64,000 bases of DNA from Bacillus cereus G9842 (GCF_000021305.1 NC_011772.1:3138001-3202000); one strand, 5' to 3'; positions 1 to 10,046 are shown, counted from the first letter of the stretch. A program made the numbers and translations. Notes: generated from the sequence alone by a model not told the origin.

Positions 1-2711
1 AAGTTTGATTGTGGCGTTCGAATGAAACAAATAATCTCATCTTTATTATGACGCTGAGCTAAATAATTAGAAGCGACTCCTTCATATGTCCCTTCTCCAC
101 TCCATGCAGGCGCATTAACAACACCGACCGTAATGCTCAGACGATTCTGTGCAACAAGTGGAGAGCTTGAAATAGAATAGTAACGCGGTTTGAGCGCAGG
201 AAGCAGTTCTAAAAAGCGTTCAAATCGGATTTCACAAGCCTCATACTTTTCAAGAAGATCCAACATTGAAATACGTTTCTTTAGTATTTGTTCATGATAG
301 ACCCCTTCTTCTAATAATGCTTCCAATTCTTTTTTATGAGGAGGGCATGCTGTGAATGTTACCATTTCCCGTATTTGTGCACGAGTGGCTGCTTCTTGAA
401 CTTCGACACTATAACTAAGAAGGTCCAATAAACTAACAGGACTGTCTAAAGGTATGTGATTTATACTTCGTCCACTTGCACTCAGTATGACTTGATCCTT
501 TCCGTTTAATCCAAAGCGTTTTAAAATTCGATTAACATTCTTCTCGCTATTAATTGGCAGCACTCCAAGGTGGTCTCCTTCTTGATATGTAGCGCCTTCT
601 GGCAAGGATACCTCGATATGTCGTGTACTTCTATCGCTGCTGGATGATTGGAGTTCACGATTTTCTAGTATAGTTGCATAAACTGCTTCATATGTTCGTG
701 CAAGAGGAGATCCTCCAAGACGACTGACAAATTGCAGACTCAAAGTACTACGCTCTTTCTCCATATTTTTGTTAAATTCCAATCCAAATGCCTTCATCGC
801 ATCAGACCACATGCCTTGTTTCCATTGCTCGAGCTGTTCCTCAAAATCACCACTTGCATCTGCTTCTCCGCGTTTAGAAAACCTTGTTGCTCCTTTTTGA
901 GCCATCTGCTCATCAATGTATCTTGGAATCCGTTGATAGGTACTAGCCCAATTATGATCTCCACAACCAAAAACTGCGTATTGAACACCTTTTAGCTCAT
1001 CTGGTTTTAGTTCCTCCAACCATTGCACAAACTGTCCTGCATTACTTGGCGGTTTTCCATTATAAGAAGAAGTTACAATAAGAACCGCTCCTTCTTTCGG
1101 TAGACTTCCAATTCGATCGTTAAGAGCTACCACTTCCGTTTGAACCCCTTCTAAACTAGCTGTATCTGCTAATTCTCTTGCAATACCTTCTGCTACACCT
1201 GTATCCGAGCCGTACAGAACAAGAAGTGAAAGATTATCAGCCCCAATAATAGAAGGTGTCTTCTGAACGTGCTGCTTAATTTCATGGTTTTTCAGCTTGT
1301 CCTCTGTAGGTGCAAGAACAGTAGGATGACTAATAGTTTGTTTTCGGGGTAGAATCCTAATCTTAAAATCACCGGGCTTTAGCGTTAATGTTTGTTTTAC
1401 GTCCAGCTGATAGTTTTGATAATCGATTAATTCAAAATGTTGAAGAAGCATTCCCATTACAAGAGTGGCTTCATGAAGTGCAAATTGCATACCGATACAT
1501 GCTCTCTGGCCATTTCCAAATGGCTTATAAGCATGATGAGGAACCTTATCCAGCTCTTCAAATCGTTCAGGTTGGAATTCTTCCACATTGTCTCCCCATG
1601 CATCTTTATCCCTATGCAGCTGTGGAATAAGAACAGAAATACGATCTTCTCCTTTCTTAATTGGGTATTTCCCGCCAATCACTGTATCTTCTTTTGCATA
1701 GAGACTGAATGCTGGAGCGGTAGGCCATAGACGTAGCGATTCATTTAAAATCATCCGTATATACTTCAGTTTCATAACTTGTTGGTATGTTGGAGTAGGA
1801 TCTGTCAAAATACGGTCTACTTCTTCATAGGCTTTTTTTAACTTATCCGGATTCTTTAATAAAAAGTAAATTGCAAAAGATAACAATCCACTTGTTGTCT
1901 CATGCCCAGCTATTAAAAAAGTGATAATTTGGAAACGAATGTTTTCATCATCTAATTTTTCACCAGTTTCCGGATCCTGTACATTTAACATACGGGAAAG
2001 TAAATCATTTTCTTCCTGATCTCCACTACTTTTACGTTCAGCAATAATATTATCTACTAAAGAAAACATAGATTGGATATCATGCTGAAATTGACGTTTC
2101 GTTCTCCACATGAGTTTGTCTTCTATATCCAGCCGCTGCAATTGGTGCATTGCCTCATCTAGAGCACGGCTCATGCTAGTGATAAAAGGATGAGGGGTCT
2201 CACGATAAAAGCTATTAAATCGGTAATTAAAACCACATAGACCAATTGTATCTAACGTAAGGCGAGTCATATCCTCCGGAACATCTACGTCTTCATTCGG
2301 ATTAAGCCGTGCCCATTTTTGAACGAGTTGTACAGCAAGATCGACCATCATGGCATGGTAATCTTTCATTGCCCGTTGGCTAAATGTAGGCATCAAAATA
2401 TTATGAGCTTTTTTCCAGTTAGGCTCGTGAGTCTCGCTAGTAAATAATCCGTCTCCAGCAAAGGCACGAACCTTTGCCAAAGCACCCTCTATGCTTTTAT
2501 CGAACCGCGTTTCGTCACAAACTTCTGCTACCAGTTCATGTCCAGAAACGACAATTATGGCATCACTTAAAGTTTGAATTCGAAAAATGGGACCATACTC
2601 TTCCGCCAGCTTAATAAACGATAGAGTCGGTTTATCTTTATCGATTAATGGGAGATTACCCAGCGGTCCATATGTTTTCGGCTGGGGAATGGCAGATACT
2701 TTTTTTTCCAT
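1..2711 (-). CDS. CYP102-family bifunctional cytochrome P450/NADPH-P450 reductase (3' end cut by window)
   Basis: Self-sufficient fatty-acid hydroxylase of the P450-BM3 type: a soluble protein fusing a haem P450 to an FMN/FAD reductase. Reading from the ATG at 2711 gives 903 codons without a stop up to the window edge; family members are about 1,050-1,065 residues, so roughly the last 150 (NADPH-binding end) lie outside. Visible motifs in order: I-helix AGHETTSG near residue 265, ESLR (ExxR), PERF, the haem loop [10 protein letters not shown] with the Cys ligand near residue 400, then a flavodoxin domain starting [10 protein letters not shown] and the FAD domain containing [11 protein letters not shown] good ribosome binding site (GAAAGGGTG) precedes the start. 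The B. cereus member is known as CYP102A5. No TetR-type (FatR-like) regulator gene is visible beside it. Confidence 0.95.
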   Translation of the reverse strand, partial: MEKKVSAIPQPKTYGPLGNLPLIDKDKPTLSFIKLAEEYGPIFRIQTLSDAIIVVSGHELVAEVCDETRFDKSIEGALAKVRAFAGDGLFTSETHEPNWKKAHNILMPTFSQRAMKDYHAMMVDLAVQLVQKWARLNPNEDVDVPEDMTRLTLDTIGLCGFNYRFNSFYRETPHPFITSMSRALDEAMHQLQRLDIEDKLMWRTKRQFQHDIQSMFSLVDNIIAERKSSGDQEENDLLSRMLNVQDPETGEKLDDENIRFQIITFLIAGHETTSGLLSFAIYFLLKNPDKLKKAYEEVDRILTDPTPTYQQVMKLKYIRMILNESLRLWPTAPAFSLYAKEDTVIGGKYPIKKGEDRISVLIPQLHRDKDAWGDNVEEFQPERFEELDKVPHHAYKPFGNGQRACIGMQFALHEATLVMGMLLQHFELIDYQNYQLDVKQTLTLKPGDFKIRILPRKQTISHPTVLAPTEDKLKNHEIKQHVQKTPSIIGADNLSLLVLYGSDTGVAEGIARELADTASLEGVQTEVVALNDRIGSLPKEGAVLIVTSSYNGKPPSNAGQFVQWLEELKPDELKGVQYAVFGCGDHNWASTYQRIPRYIDEQMAQKGATRFSKRGEADASGDFEEQLEQWKQGMWSDAMKAFGLEFNKNMEKERSTLSLQFVSRLGGSPLARTYEAVYATILENRELQSSSSDRSTRHIEVSLPEGATYQEGDHLGVLPINSEKNVNRILKRFGLNGKDQVILSASGRSINHIPLDSPVSLLDLLSYSVEVQEAATRAQIREMVTFTACPPHKKELEALLEEGVYHEQILKKRISMLDLLEKYEACEIRFERFLELLPALKPRYYSISSSPLVAQNRLSITVGVVNAPAWSGEGTYEGVASNYLAQRHNKDEIICFIRTPQSN

Positions 2712-3150
2712 TTAAAACACCCTTTCAAAAAAGCATGAAATAGCATATCCCATTTAATAAAGAGGAAATAGCAACTAATTGCCTGGGATACAGATATGTA
2801 ATTGATTACCTTATTTTATCTTTTCCCTAACTATTCATGATTATGATATTGAGTATAAGCTTGGCAATTAGATTTATAAATTGTAGAAAAATACTAAATT
2901 AAAATGAAGCGAATAAATATAATTGGATCCTTTTAATATTGGCGTTAAAAGATAAGCTAAAATTATAATGTTTATGAGAATTTGCAAACGGATCTCATCT
3001 CTTGCATTTGTTTATAAAACGATCATTTTGATTTATTTTCTTCTAAAACACCCCAAAATAGAGAAGTTGACGAGCTTAAGATTGTAGTATTCGAAAAATC
3101 AGTAGTTTAGTTAAACCAATACGATAAGCAAGTATACCGTGTTACTAATG
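2712..3150. other. Intergenic region upstream of the P450 gene
   Basis: No supported gene in about 440 bases of AT-rich sequence. It must hold the promoter of the leftward P450 gene. A 9-bp inverted pair, CTAATTGCC at 2775-2783 and GGCAATTAG at 2863-2871, is present but 80 bp apart and may be chance. Confidence 0.5.
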
Positions 3151-3184
3151 AAAGAGGACCTGATATGAACGTCAGGTCCTCTTT
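3151..3184 (-). terminator. Hairpin terminator of the relic HU gene
   Basis: Perfect 13-bp arms AAAGAGGACCTGA / TCAGGTCCTCTTT with an 8-base loop, directly downstream of the HU-like stop codon on the minus strand. The T tract is short. Confidence 0.7.
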
Positions 3185-3196
3185 CACTATATATAA

Positions 3197-3277
3197 TTAT
3201 TTCACTGCTTCTTTCAGCTCTTTTCCAGCTTTAAATATCGGCGCCTTAGCAGCAAAAAAACTTGTAGGAATCATTAT
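3197..3277 (-). pseudogene. C-terminal relic of an HU-type DNA-binding protein gene
   Basis: Reading leftward, the frame ends in APIFKAGKELKEAVK followed by TAA, which matches the C-terminus of Bacillus HU (family ending VPAFKAGKELKEAVK). The frame is closed by a TAG at 3278-3280, so only about 26 codons survive; the N-terminal dimerisation helices and most of the DNA-binding arm are missing. A residue stretch SFFAA before the match suggests local damage. The original terminator is retained just downstream. HU is normally about 90 residues, so this cannot be functional. The relic sits next to the 3' end of the drug exporter gene. Confidence 0.75.
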
Positions 3278-3295
3278 CTAGCGTTTTATTCTTCT

Positions 3296-4774
3296 CTACC
3301 GATTTAACTTCTCGACAGCTTCCGCACTTGTATCTACACGTTTAACGAAAAAAACTAATAGTAGTGCAACAACATTCATGCCAAGCGCTACATAGAATGA
3401 ATATTGAATTCCGGATAATAAAGCCTTCTGAGTTAACATTGCCTTCGTAGCCTCTGTGAAGGTTGTTGGATCTACATCAGCCATTAGACTTTCAGCTTTT
3501 GTTTTTGTTACAGAATTCATAATCGTAACAAGAATAGCAGTACCAATCGAACCGGACACTTGTTGAGCTGTATTATTAACAGCTGTACCGTGCGGATTTA
3601 AGCGCGTTGGCAATTGATTGAGGCCATTTGTCATAAGTGGCATCATCACCATCGCCATCCCAAACATCCGCAATGTGTAAATAAGAATAATATGTGTGTG
3701 ACTAGAATCGAGTTGCAGATTTGCCAGCATATAAGTTGAAACGGCTGTAATGGAAAGTCCTACTATACCAAGAATCCGAGGGCCATATTTATCAAATAGT
3801 TTACCTGTAATTGGTGACATAACCCCCATTATTACCGCACCTGGAAGCATCATCAGCCCAGAGCTCAGCGGTGAAATACCGCGGACGTTTTGTACATAAG
3901 CTGGTGTTAAAATCATCCCCGAAAACATGGCCACTGCGTTGACAATTGCAATTACAGACGCAAGTGCAAACATTGGGTACTTGTAAACACGTAAATCCAA
4001 TAACGGCTCATCCATTTTTAATTGGCGGATAATAAAAGCAATTAGGGCAATAGCGCCTATGATTAAGGTTGTTAAGACAACTTTATTTGTCCAACCATCG
4101 GAGCTTGCAGAACTGAATCCATATAACAAACCGCCAAAACCGACAGAAGATAATAGTAATGAGAGATAATCAAGTTTTGCATTTTTGTTTTGTTTCATGA
4201 CATTCTCAGATTTCCAAATCCCTAACAGTAAGCTAATGATTGCTAACGGTAAAATCATTTCAAAAAGCAAACGCCAGTCATAATACTCTACAATATAACC
4301 TGATAGTGTCGGTCCAATTGCTGGAGCTGTAATCATAACTAGTCCAAAAATCCCCATTGCTGTTCCCCTTTTTTCTCTTGGAAAGCTTACTAGCATAATA
4401 TTCATTAACAAAGGCCCCATAACTGAAGAGCCTGCCGCTTGAACCATCCGACCAGTAAGTAATAAACCAAAATTCGGCGCTACAGCTGCTAAGGCAGTAC
4501 CAAGAATAAAAATCACCATAGATGTAATGAATAGGCTTCTATTCGAGAAACGCGTTATTAAAAATGCTGATGCCGGAATTAATATACCACTTACAAGCAT
4601 ATACCCTGTAGAAAGCCACTGGATCGTTGAATAATCTTGAATGTCTAAATCTTTCATTATTGATGGCAAGGCTACATTTAAAAGCGAGTTATTTAGAAAT
4701 GAAACAAATGCCCCAATAAAAAGGATTACAAGCATTAAATATGGTGGTTTTCTTTTATGTAATGTTTCACTCAT
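3296..4774 (-). CDS. MFS multidrug exporter, DHA2/EmrB-QacA family
   Basis: Proton-driven drug efflux protein of the inner membrane, DHA2 family (usually 14 membrane segments). The start chosen is the Met at 4774 (sequence MSETLHKRK), preceded by AAGGGG; the frame stays open to 4837 but that stretch has no ribosome binding site. This gives 492 residues, normal for the family. Motif C of exporters is visible as PAIGPTLSGYI in the fifth segment, and motif A-like GRMVQAAGSS before it. Many hydrophobic segments span the whole length. It is monocistronic, with the HU relic downstream and a divergent spore-coat-like gene upstream. The substrate cannot be told from sequence; LmrB-like or Mdr-like are possible names. 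Confidence 0.9.
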   Translation of the reverse strand: MSETLHKRKPPYLMLVILFIGAFVSFLNNSLLNVALPSIMKDLDIQDYSTIQWLSTGYMLVSGILIPASAFLITRFSNRSLFITSMVIFILGTALAAVAPNFGLLLTGRMVQAAGSSVMGPLLMNIMLVSFPREKRGTAMGIFGLVMITAPAIGPTLSGYIVEYYDWRLLFEMILPLAIISLLLGIWKSENVMKQNKNAKLDYLSLLLSSVGFGGLLYGFSSASSDGWTNKVVLTTLIIGAIALIAFIIRQLKMDEPLLDLRVYKYPMFALASVIAIVNAVAMFSGMILTPAYVQNVRGISPLSSGLMMLPGAVIMGVMSPITGKLFDKYGPRILGIVGLSITAVSTYMLANLQLDSSHTHIILIYTLRMFGMAMVMMPLMTNGLNQLPTRLNPHGTAVNNTAQQVSGSIGTAILVTIMNSVTKTKAESLMADVDPTTFTEATKAMLTQKALLSGIQYSFYVALGMNVVALLLVFFVKRVDTSAEAVEKLNR

Positions 4775-5169
4775 ATATTTAATTGCCCCTTCATTATAAA
4801 TTTCATTGATTCGTTTAAATCGTTTACATATTTGCACAAGAAAACATTACCCTTGCAGTATTTTGCCAAACTCTTCGAATGGATATTCTCTTTTTAGCAA
4901 TTCCACTTGCCCAACATAACATTTTAAAATCTTTTTTTGATTAAACCTTTATAAAAACGTTTGTTAACGGAATTTAAATTAGGCTGAAATATATAAAAGA
5001 AGCGACTGAAAATACCCTTCTAAAATAAAGTGAAACTTTAAATCAACAAGGCCACACACCCATTCCTTTAAATACAGGCTTGTAGATCTAGTTATGTAAC
5101 CATCCATAAAAAGGAATATTACATAGGCTAAGTCTAACATTACATTTTTAAAGTGAGGAGAATAAGCGT

Positions 5170-5766
5170 ATGCACCAATATTGGTATTTGAATTCAAAGG
5201 GAAACGGGGAACAATATACTAACCAAATTTCATTATATTCACAGCCCGAAATAACTAAATCTGAGGTAATGAATGATTTGAAGATTCCTGAGAATTGGAG
5301 TTACCGAGTCTATCCAGTTAGTTGGGATTCATCAGCCAATTATACGGGATTCACTCCCCAACCCCCTCCCTTCTCTTGGGGGCAGCAGCCAATTAATTAT
5401 ACAGGGATAATACCACAAGGTCACCCTGCTAATTGGACTCCATTACCAGGTCATGCAGGTTTTAATTTTCAAAAACCTCCCTTCCCCTGGGCGCAACCAT
5501 TCAATCATACAGGGATGTTCGCACAAGGTCATCTTGCCGCTTTACTATCGCCGCCAGCCAAGCCTTTTCATTTCAATACCAATAACTCGGGTGTTTTTGG
5601 AAATCCTTCAGGATGGGGTGGTCCGTGGGCCCCAATGGGATGGGGAAATACCGGAGGTAACGGTCAGCTTGGAATGCTTGGAAACTTACTTACAGCAGGA
5701 AAAGGCACCATGAGTGGAATAGGAATGATTAGTAGTCTAATCGGGATGGGGAAGTTCTTCTTTTAG
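5170..5766 (+). CDS. Pro/Gly/Trp-rich repeat protein, possibly a spore coat protein
   Basis: A 198-residue protein not recognised with certainty. A strong ribosome binding site (GAGGAG) lies 9 bases before the ATG. Residues about 55-125 hold imperfect copies of a unit with the pattern N-Y/H-T-G-x-x-x-Q-G-H plus a P-P-F-S/P-W segment: NYTGFTPQ...PPFSWGQQP, NYTGIIPQGHPANW, then PPFPWAQPFNHTGMFAQGH. A Gly/Trp-rich patch and a short hydrophobic Gly/Met tail (SSLIGMGKFFF) close the protein. No signal peptide. The composition and tail resemble small spore-coat proteins such as the YppG type, but this is inference only. Monocistronic and divergent from the drug exporter. Confidence 0.7.
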   Translation: MHQYWYLNSKGNGEQYTNQISLYSQPEITKSEVMNDLKIPENWSYRVYPVSWDSSANYTGFTPQPPPFSWGQQPINYTGIIPQGHPANWTPLPGHAGFNFQKPPFPWAQPFNHTGMFAQGHLAALLSPPAKPFHFNTNNSGVFGNPSGWGGPWAPMGWGNTGGNGQLGMLGNLLTAGKGTMSGIGMISSLIGMGKFFF

Positions 5767-5828
5767 TTAATTAGAACAGGAGAATGTGGCTGTAGCTTTA
5801 ATCAACCACATTTAAGGACAGTAATCTC

Positions 5829-5871
5829 CCACCTAACTTCCTAGCATAGCATTCGCGGAAATTTTAGGTGG
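5829..5871 (+). terminator. Inverted repeat after the repeat-protein gene
   Basis: CCACCTAA-TTCC pairs with GGAA-TTAGGTGG around a loop of about 15 bases. It could terminate either convergent gene, but no clear T tract follows, so the role is uncertain. Confidence 0.4.
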
Positions 5872-5896
5872 ATATGTATTGTTACAAGTTACTGTT

Positions 5897-6451
5897 TTAC
5901 TTTGAGTGCTCCTTTACTTTCTTATCAAGTGCCTTACTATAAGCATCTTTGTTTTCCTGCGATAACTCATAAATTGCTTTTTTCCAATGCTCTCCGTCTA
6001 CACCTGATAAAAATTCAGTACCTTTCATTGTAGCTTCTTGAACCTTCTGTTTATCTTCTTTACCAGCATCCTTAATTAACTTCGTTGCTTTTCTTGCCTC
6101 TGTTACCCCTTCTTGTATGGATTTGTGAATGTCTTTGTATGTATCAGGTACTTTTATGTGTTCCATATTGTCTAAAATTTTATCTATCTCGTTTGATGTT
6201 TTTAAAACAGCTTTTGCTTTTTCTTTGTCCTTTAAGGATTCTCCTAAGTTTAGTAATAGTTCATCCTTCTTAAATTGGAACTCTACCACTTGCTCACATA
6301 TGTAGTACGGATACTGTTGTTCGGAAAGTACTGTTTTCGTTATTGCTTTACTAGTTTGCTCAGTCTTATGAGTAGAATCTTTATCTCCTGCCTCGCATCC
6401 GACTAACAGCATAAATGGAACTGCTAACGTTACTAGTTTCTTTGCTCTCAT
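5897..6451 (-). CDS. Small helical lipoprotein, function unknown
   Basis: A 184-residue protein with a type II signal peptide (lipobox LLVGC, Cys at residue 19), so it should be anchored to the outer face of the membrane. AAGGAG precedes the start. The mature part is charged and predicted helical; residues about 95-115 read VPDTYKDIHKSIQEGV, a layout shared with the larger lipoprotein at 44852-45808 (PPAEYVNQQKDFEKAISYF), suggesting a common fold of two-helix type. It is not assigned to a named family. It is convergent with the preceding gene and monocistronic. Confidence 0.8.
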   Translation of the reverse strand: MRAKKLVTLAVPFMLLVGCEAGDKDSTHKTEQTSKAITKTVLSEQQYPYYICEQVVEFQFKKDELLLNLGESLKDKEKAKAVLKTSNEIDKILDNMEHIKVPDTYKDIHKSIQEGVTEARKATKLIKDAGKEDKQKVQEATMKGTEFLSGVDGEHWKKAIYELSQENKDAYSKALDKKVKEHSK

Positions 6452-6539
6452 TATGTATTCTCCTTGTAGAAATTATTGTAAGTAATTAACATATCAAACT
6501 ATAACATACATTACATTATGGTTCACTTCCATTACGCTT

Positions 6540-6639
6540 TTAAAATGCAAAATAAGAATACACCCCATAAGCCGCAAATAAGATTAATAGAATAGAAATG
6601 CCGAGTACTGTATATAATCCATTTTAAATTTGAATTCAT
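6540..6639 (-). pseudogene. Small membrane peptide gene with a one-base frame break
   Basis: A strong AGGAGG site is followed by an ATG at 6639 and MNSNLK. In the next frame over, the sequence reads NGLYTVLGISILLILF followed by AAYGVYSYFAF and a TAA at 6540-6542, an ideal single membrane helix. The distance from ATG to that stop is 100 bases, one base off a whole number of codons. In the start's own frame a less convincing 35-residue peptide runs to 6532. Either the gene is broken by a one-base change within about 6616-6625, or the read has an error there. Confidence 0.4.
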
Positions 6640-6676
6640 ATCATCCTCCTACCTCTCAATAATTCCAGTATATAAC

Positions 6677-6704
6677 AAAAAAGCATTGGATACCCAATGC
6701 TTTT
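6677..6704 (-). terminator. Rho-independent terminator of dcyD
   Basis: Stem AAGCATTGG / CCAATGCTT with flanking A and T runs, directly after the dcyD stop. Confidence 0.85.
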
Positions 6705-6708
6705 ACAC

Positions 6709-7704
6709 TTACGCAAATAAAGACGTATTCGCATATAAAGCTGGTGAACCACCTGAATGTACGAATAAAATGTTGTCTTCTTTATTAAATGTACCTTTTT
6801 TAATTAAGTCGATTAATCCCGCTACCGCTTTACCTGTATACACTGGATCAAGTAAAATACCTTCTGTTTTCGCAAGTAACTGAACTGCCTCTACCATTTC
6901 CGGCGTTGGTAACGCATATCCTGTCCCTACATATTCATCAAAGCACGTAACAGCGTCACGCGGGATAAAGTTTGGAATACCAACGTGTGCTGAAGTTTCA
7001 TCTACAAGTTTTGCTACTTTCTCTTCTTGCTCAGCTTTTCCTCTACTTACGTTGATTCCAATTACAGGAATGTGGCTTTGTGTTCCAGCAAAACCAGTAA
7101 TTAAACCAGCGTGCATACCAGCGCTACCGCTTACGCAAACGACTGTACTGAAATCAATTCCTTGGTCAAATGATTGTGCCATAATTTCTTGCGCACAAGC
7201 AACGTATCCCATTGCACCAGTAGGATTTGATCCACCAACTGGTATGACATATGGTGTATTACCTTTTTCACTTACTTCTTTTGCTACTTTATGCATTTCT
7301 TCCATCAGGTCTGCTCCGTTTGGTACAACAATGACATTTTCAGCACCTAATAAGTGATATAAGAAATAGTTTCCGTTAAAGTCTGGCTTCTCTTCTGGTT
7401 CAAGCCCTTCTTCTAATACAAGGATACATTTCATTTTTTCTTTTACCGCAGCTGCCAGTGTTAGACGGCAATGGTTTGACTGAATACCACCAGCTGTAAT
7501 TAACGTATCTGCACCATTTTCCTGTGCATCTGCAACTAAAAATTCTAATTTTCTCGTCTTATTGCCACCAGCTGTTAAACCAAGTAAATCATCTCGTTTA
7601 AAATAAATAGTCGGGCCACCAAGTGCTTCAGAAAAGTTGTTTAACTTTTCAATTGGTGTATATGATTCTGTATATTTTTTTCTCGGGAATTTAGCTAAAT
7701 TCAT
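6709..7704 (-). CDS. dcyD: D-cysteine desulfhydrase
   Basis: PLP enzyme of the ACC deaminase/D-cysteine desulfhydrase family, cytoplasmic, converting D-cysteine to pyruvate, ammonia and sulfide. Length is 331 residues against about 328 in enterobacteria. The PLP lysine lies in GGNKTRKLEF near residue 50, followed by the substrate-side SNHCR motif (GGIQSNHCRLT, near residue 77) and the phosphate-binding region CVSGSAGMHAG. These motifs separate the family from serine dehydratases; distinguishing it from ACC deaminase rests on overall resemblance. Monocistronic with its own terminator; a dispersed repeat lies upstream between its promoter and the next gene. Confidence 0.92.
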   Translation of the reverse strand: MNLAKFPRKKYTESYTPIEKLNNFSEALGGPTIYFKRDDLLGLTAGGNKTRKLEFLVADAQENGADTLITAGGIQSNHCRLTLAAAVKEKMKCILVLEEGLEPEEKPDFNGNYFLYHLLGAENVIVVPNGADLMEEMHKVAKEVSEKGNTPYVIPVGGSNPTGAMGYVACAQEIMAQSFDQGIDFSTVVCVSGSAGMHAGLITGFAGTQSHIPVIGINVSRGKAEQEEKVAKLVDETSAHVGIPNFIPRDAVTCFDEYVGTGYALPTPEMVEAVQLLAKTEGILLDPVYTGKAVAGLIDLIKKGTFNKEDNILFVHSGGSPALYANTSLFA

Positions 7705-7853
7705 TGTAACGCTCCTTTTGTACTTCTTTCACAATATATGTAACGTTACTATTATTACACGTAAAAATGGTGAAGTCATCTTTCTGGGTTAAAAATGTAT
7801 TAGAATTTCGTTTTGATAAGTAAAACCGTATTAATGATTTTAACTTAATTACG

Positions 7854-7990
7854 GTACATGAAATTTATATCAACGATTTTTTAAATATATCGTTCATTCC
7901 TTACAATATATCAACGATTTTTCAAATATATCTATCGTAACTTGCAATATATCAACGATTTTCTTAATATATCGATCTATCGACAAAAAA
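7854..7990. repeat. Dispersed intergenic repeat, copy 1 (tandem TATATC(A/G)(A/G)CGATTTT units)
   Basis: Three copies of ATATCAACGATTTT begin with CAACG at 7871, 7912 and 7953, an exact 41-bp period, with a weaker ATATC half-unit midway each time, so the basic step is about 20 bp (two helical turns). The array is flanked by GTACATGAAATTTATATC on the left and CGACAAAAAACGACA on the right; the copy at 16214-16355 has the same flanks and plan. Both copies sit just beyond the 3' end of a leftward gene. Confidence 0.8.
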
Positions 7991-8061
7991 CGACAGACAG
8001 GCAACCCCTTTCTCATCAACAAAAAAAAGAGCCCACACATTCAAATGCAGACTCCCTCCAA

Positions 8062-9294
8062 TCACTTATTTATCGAAAAACGAAGTAACTGTGTTAATCC
8101 CGGCTCTAAATTCATTTCACCTTTATGGCGTACATATACCACTTTATCCCCATCAAATTTCGGAGGGTTTGCTTTACTATACGTATGCCACTCATTCGTT
8201 CCTTCTATAGAATACTCCATATATTCAGTTGCACCGACAATTATATTTTTACTATCATCTGCCGCTACATTTGGTGCCATCTGCGCAATTTTTGAATCAC
8301 TAATTAATAACTTCTTTATATCCTTATCACGTTTGTAATCGTAAGCTGTCACAATTACATCGTTACCATATGCTTTCACTTGTAACCCTTGTTTAAATGA
8401 ATAGCCATCTGGAGCAGTTTTCTCTCCTCCATTTGGTCCCGCTGACATCCAGCCTGTTTCAATCCCGCCCGTATTTACAACAGTGAAACCTTTTTCATCT
8501 CCGCCTTTAATTTTCTTTTTACCAGCCCAGTCAGGTAAGTTTAAATCCCAATGCGTATGACTCGTGAAGAAAACAACTTGCGGATAGTCTTTTAATATAT
8601 CGTACAATTTATCCACGTTTAAATAATCTTGTAAATACGGCGATTGTCTTGATCCAGATACCGTATCAGGTAAAACGTGATGAGAGAAAATAAAGATTGG
8701 CTTATTTTTATCTTTTTGACTATACTCTTCTAAATTTTGTTTTAACCAACCTAATTGCTCATCACTCATATATACTTCGTCCCACATTTTTGAATCGTGG
8801 TATTTCATATATTTTTCAGTTCCTAAAAATAGAAGCGGATACCCATCTAATTCTTTTTTATGATATACCTTTTCTTGTCCACTAAATTTCAGATAGCGGT
8901 TAAATAAAGTTTCCTCAGTTACACCATTTGGCCATGTACTTTGAGAGAGTTTCCCATCTGCTGTCCATTTCCCAGCATAAAACTCATGATTCCCAACAGT
9001 AGACCATACATTTTCTGGATGCTTATTTTTATTTAACACACGCTTTACATCATCATATTGTGACTGTTGTCCAGTTGGCGTTATATCCCCATTCATAATA
9101 AGCGCTCTAGAAAGTGGCGTCACTTTGTTCATATCTTTTAGCACATGATCAAAATCCCCTAAATCCCCTTGAATATCACTAATAACGTTAAAAGTTGTAG
9201 CTGATTTCCGGACTTGCTCTTTCCCTTCCGCATGTGCTGAAAACGTCGGTAATAATGCCGCCATAACTGCTAACGAAGCAACTGTCTTTTTCAT
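8062..9294 (-). CDS. Secreted calcineurin-like metallophosphoesterase
   Basis: Two-metal phosphoesterase with a cleavable signal peptide (MKKTVASLAVMAALLPTFSA followed by HA), so it is exported. The start at 9294 is chosen because GGGGGAG lies just before it; the open frame extends 23 codons further upstream without a ribosome binding site. This gives 410 residues. Metal-site motifs are visible in order: SDIQGD (in the place of D-x-H), MNGDIT, VGNHEF, FSHHV and TSHTHWD. The usual DxH is replaced by DIQ, so one metal ligand is unusual. The C-terminal 100 residues look like a separate beta domain. Substrate unknown. Monocistronic. Confidence 0.88.
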   Translation of the reverse strand: MKKTVASLAVMAALLPTFSAHAEGKEQVRKSATTFNVISDIQGDLGDFDHVLKDMNKVTPLSRALIMNGDITPTGQQSQYDDVKRVLNKNKHPENVWSTVGNHEFYAGKWTADGKLSQSTWPNGVTEETLFNRYLKFSGQEKVYHKKELDGYPLLFLGTEKYMKYHDSKMWDEVYMSDEQLGWLKQNLEEYSQKDKNKPIFIFSHHVLPDTVSGSRQSPYLQDYLNVDKLYDILKDYPQVVFFTSHTHWDLNLPDWAGKKKIKGGDEKGFTVVNTGGIETGWMSAGPNGGEKTAPDGYSFKQGLQVKAYGNDVIVTAYDYKRDKDIKKLLISDSKIAQMAPNVAADDSKNIIVGATEYMEYSIEGTNEWHTYSKANPPKFDGDKVVYVRHKGEMNLEPGLTQLLRFSINK

Positions 9295-9596
9295 ACAAAT
9301 TCTCCCCCTAATAATAGAATGTACAAACTGACATGTTCTGCTTTCTCTTAGGTGCTTGTCCAATTCACATTATAGGGGGCGATTGTAAAGATTAATGGAG
9401 TAAAAATTTAAGTGTTTTTTAAGAGATTTTGTCTTTTTTACACGCCCCATTTAACAATTAACACTAATTTTTCTATTAACCTACTAATATTAACTGAATG
9501 TAAATTTATACGATAAATCACTTCGTTTAATATGTTGTGTTTTAATTTCCTTTACACAATTTCAATAAAGTACTTTACCATTTTAAATTCTCTTCA

Positions 9597-10046
9597 TTAA
9601 TCCTCAACTTCTATTCCAGCCTGTTTTAATGGTTCTAATACTTTCGGGTAACACATTGAAATATATTCCACTGTTTTTAAATTTTTTAGATTTTGAAATC
9701 CTTCAACAGATATAACATCAAATAAACTGTCTTCACCGTCCCAATCAGGCTTTAAAATATGATAAATTTCATTCCCACCATCAAAGCAAAGGGACTCAAT
9801 CTTTTCCAAATCACTTATTTCCAAAGTTAACGCTTCTAAAAAAGCTTTGATTTCAACAATTGGCCCAGCTCCTGAATACCATTCAAAATAATTCGTATGC
9901 TTTTCTATTAAGTCTTTCAATTCTTTTAGAAATAGTGGCTCTTTATCTAATAAAGCTTCAATTACCACTAACTTAAAATTAAAATCCTGAAACATTTTAC
10001 TCTTCCTCATTTTAAATTCCTCCAATGTTATAACATCCTTGTCCAA
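9597..10046 (-). CDS. DUF6892-like protein
   Basis: A 149-residue acidic soluble protein without signal peptide or membrane segment. The C-terminal half carries the pattern KPDWDGEDSLFDVISVEGFQ followed by NLKNL, which I associate with the DUF6892 family of Bacillus; the function is unknown, though related proteins often occur among immunity-type genes. No clear operon partner: about 135 bases separate it from the DUF975 gene to its right. Confidence 0.65.
   Translation of the reverse strand: MDKDVITLEEFKMRKSKMFQDFNFKLVVIEALLDKEPLFLKELKDLIEKHTNYFEWYSGAGPIVEIKAFLEALTLEISDLEKIESLCFDGGNEIYHILKPDWDGEDSLFDVISVEGFQNLKNLKTVEYISMCYPKVLEPLKQAGIEVED

Noticed and set aside
4979..5197. Minus-strand frame of 72 codons between the drug exporter and the repeat protein
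   Set aside because: No ribosome binding site and it overlaps the start of a well-supported gene.
7854..7990. CRISPR-like array of evenly spaced repeats
   Set aside because: The spacing is about 20 bp, spacers are not unique in length or content, units are degenerate and there are no cas genes.
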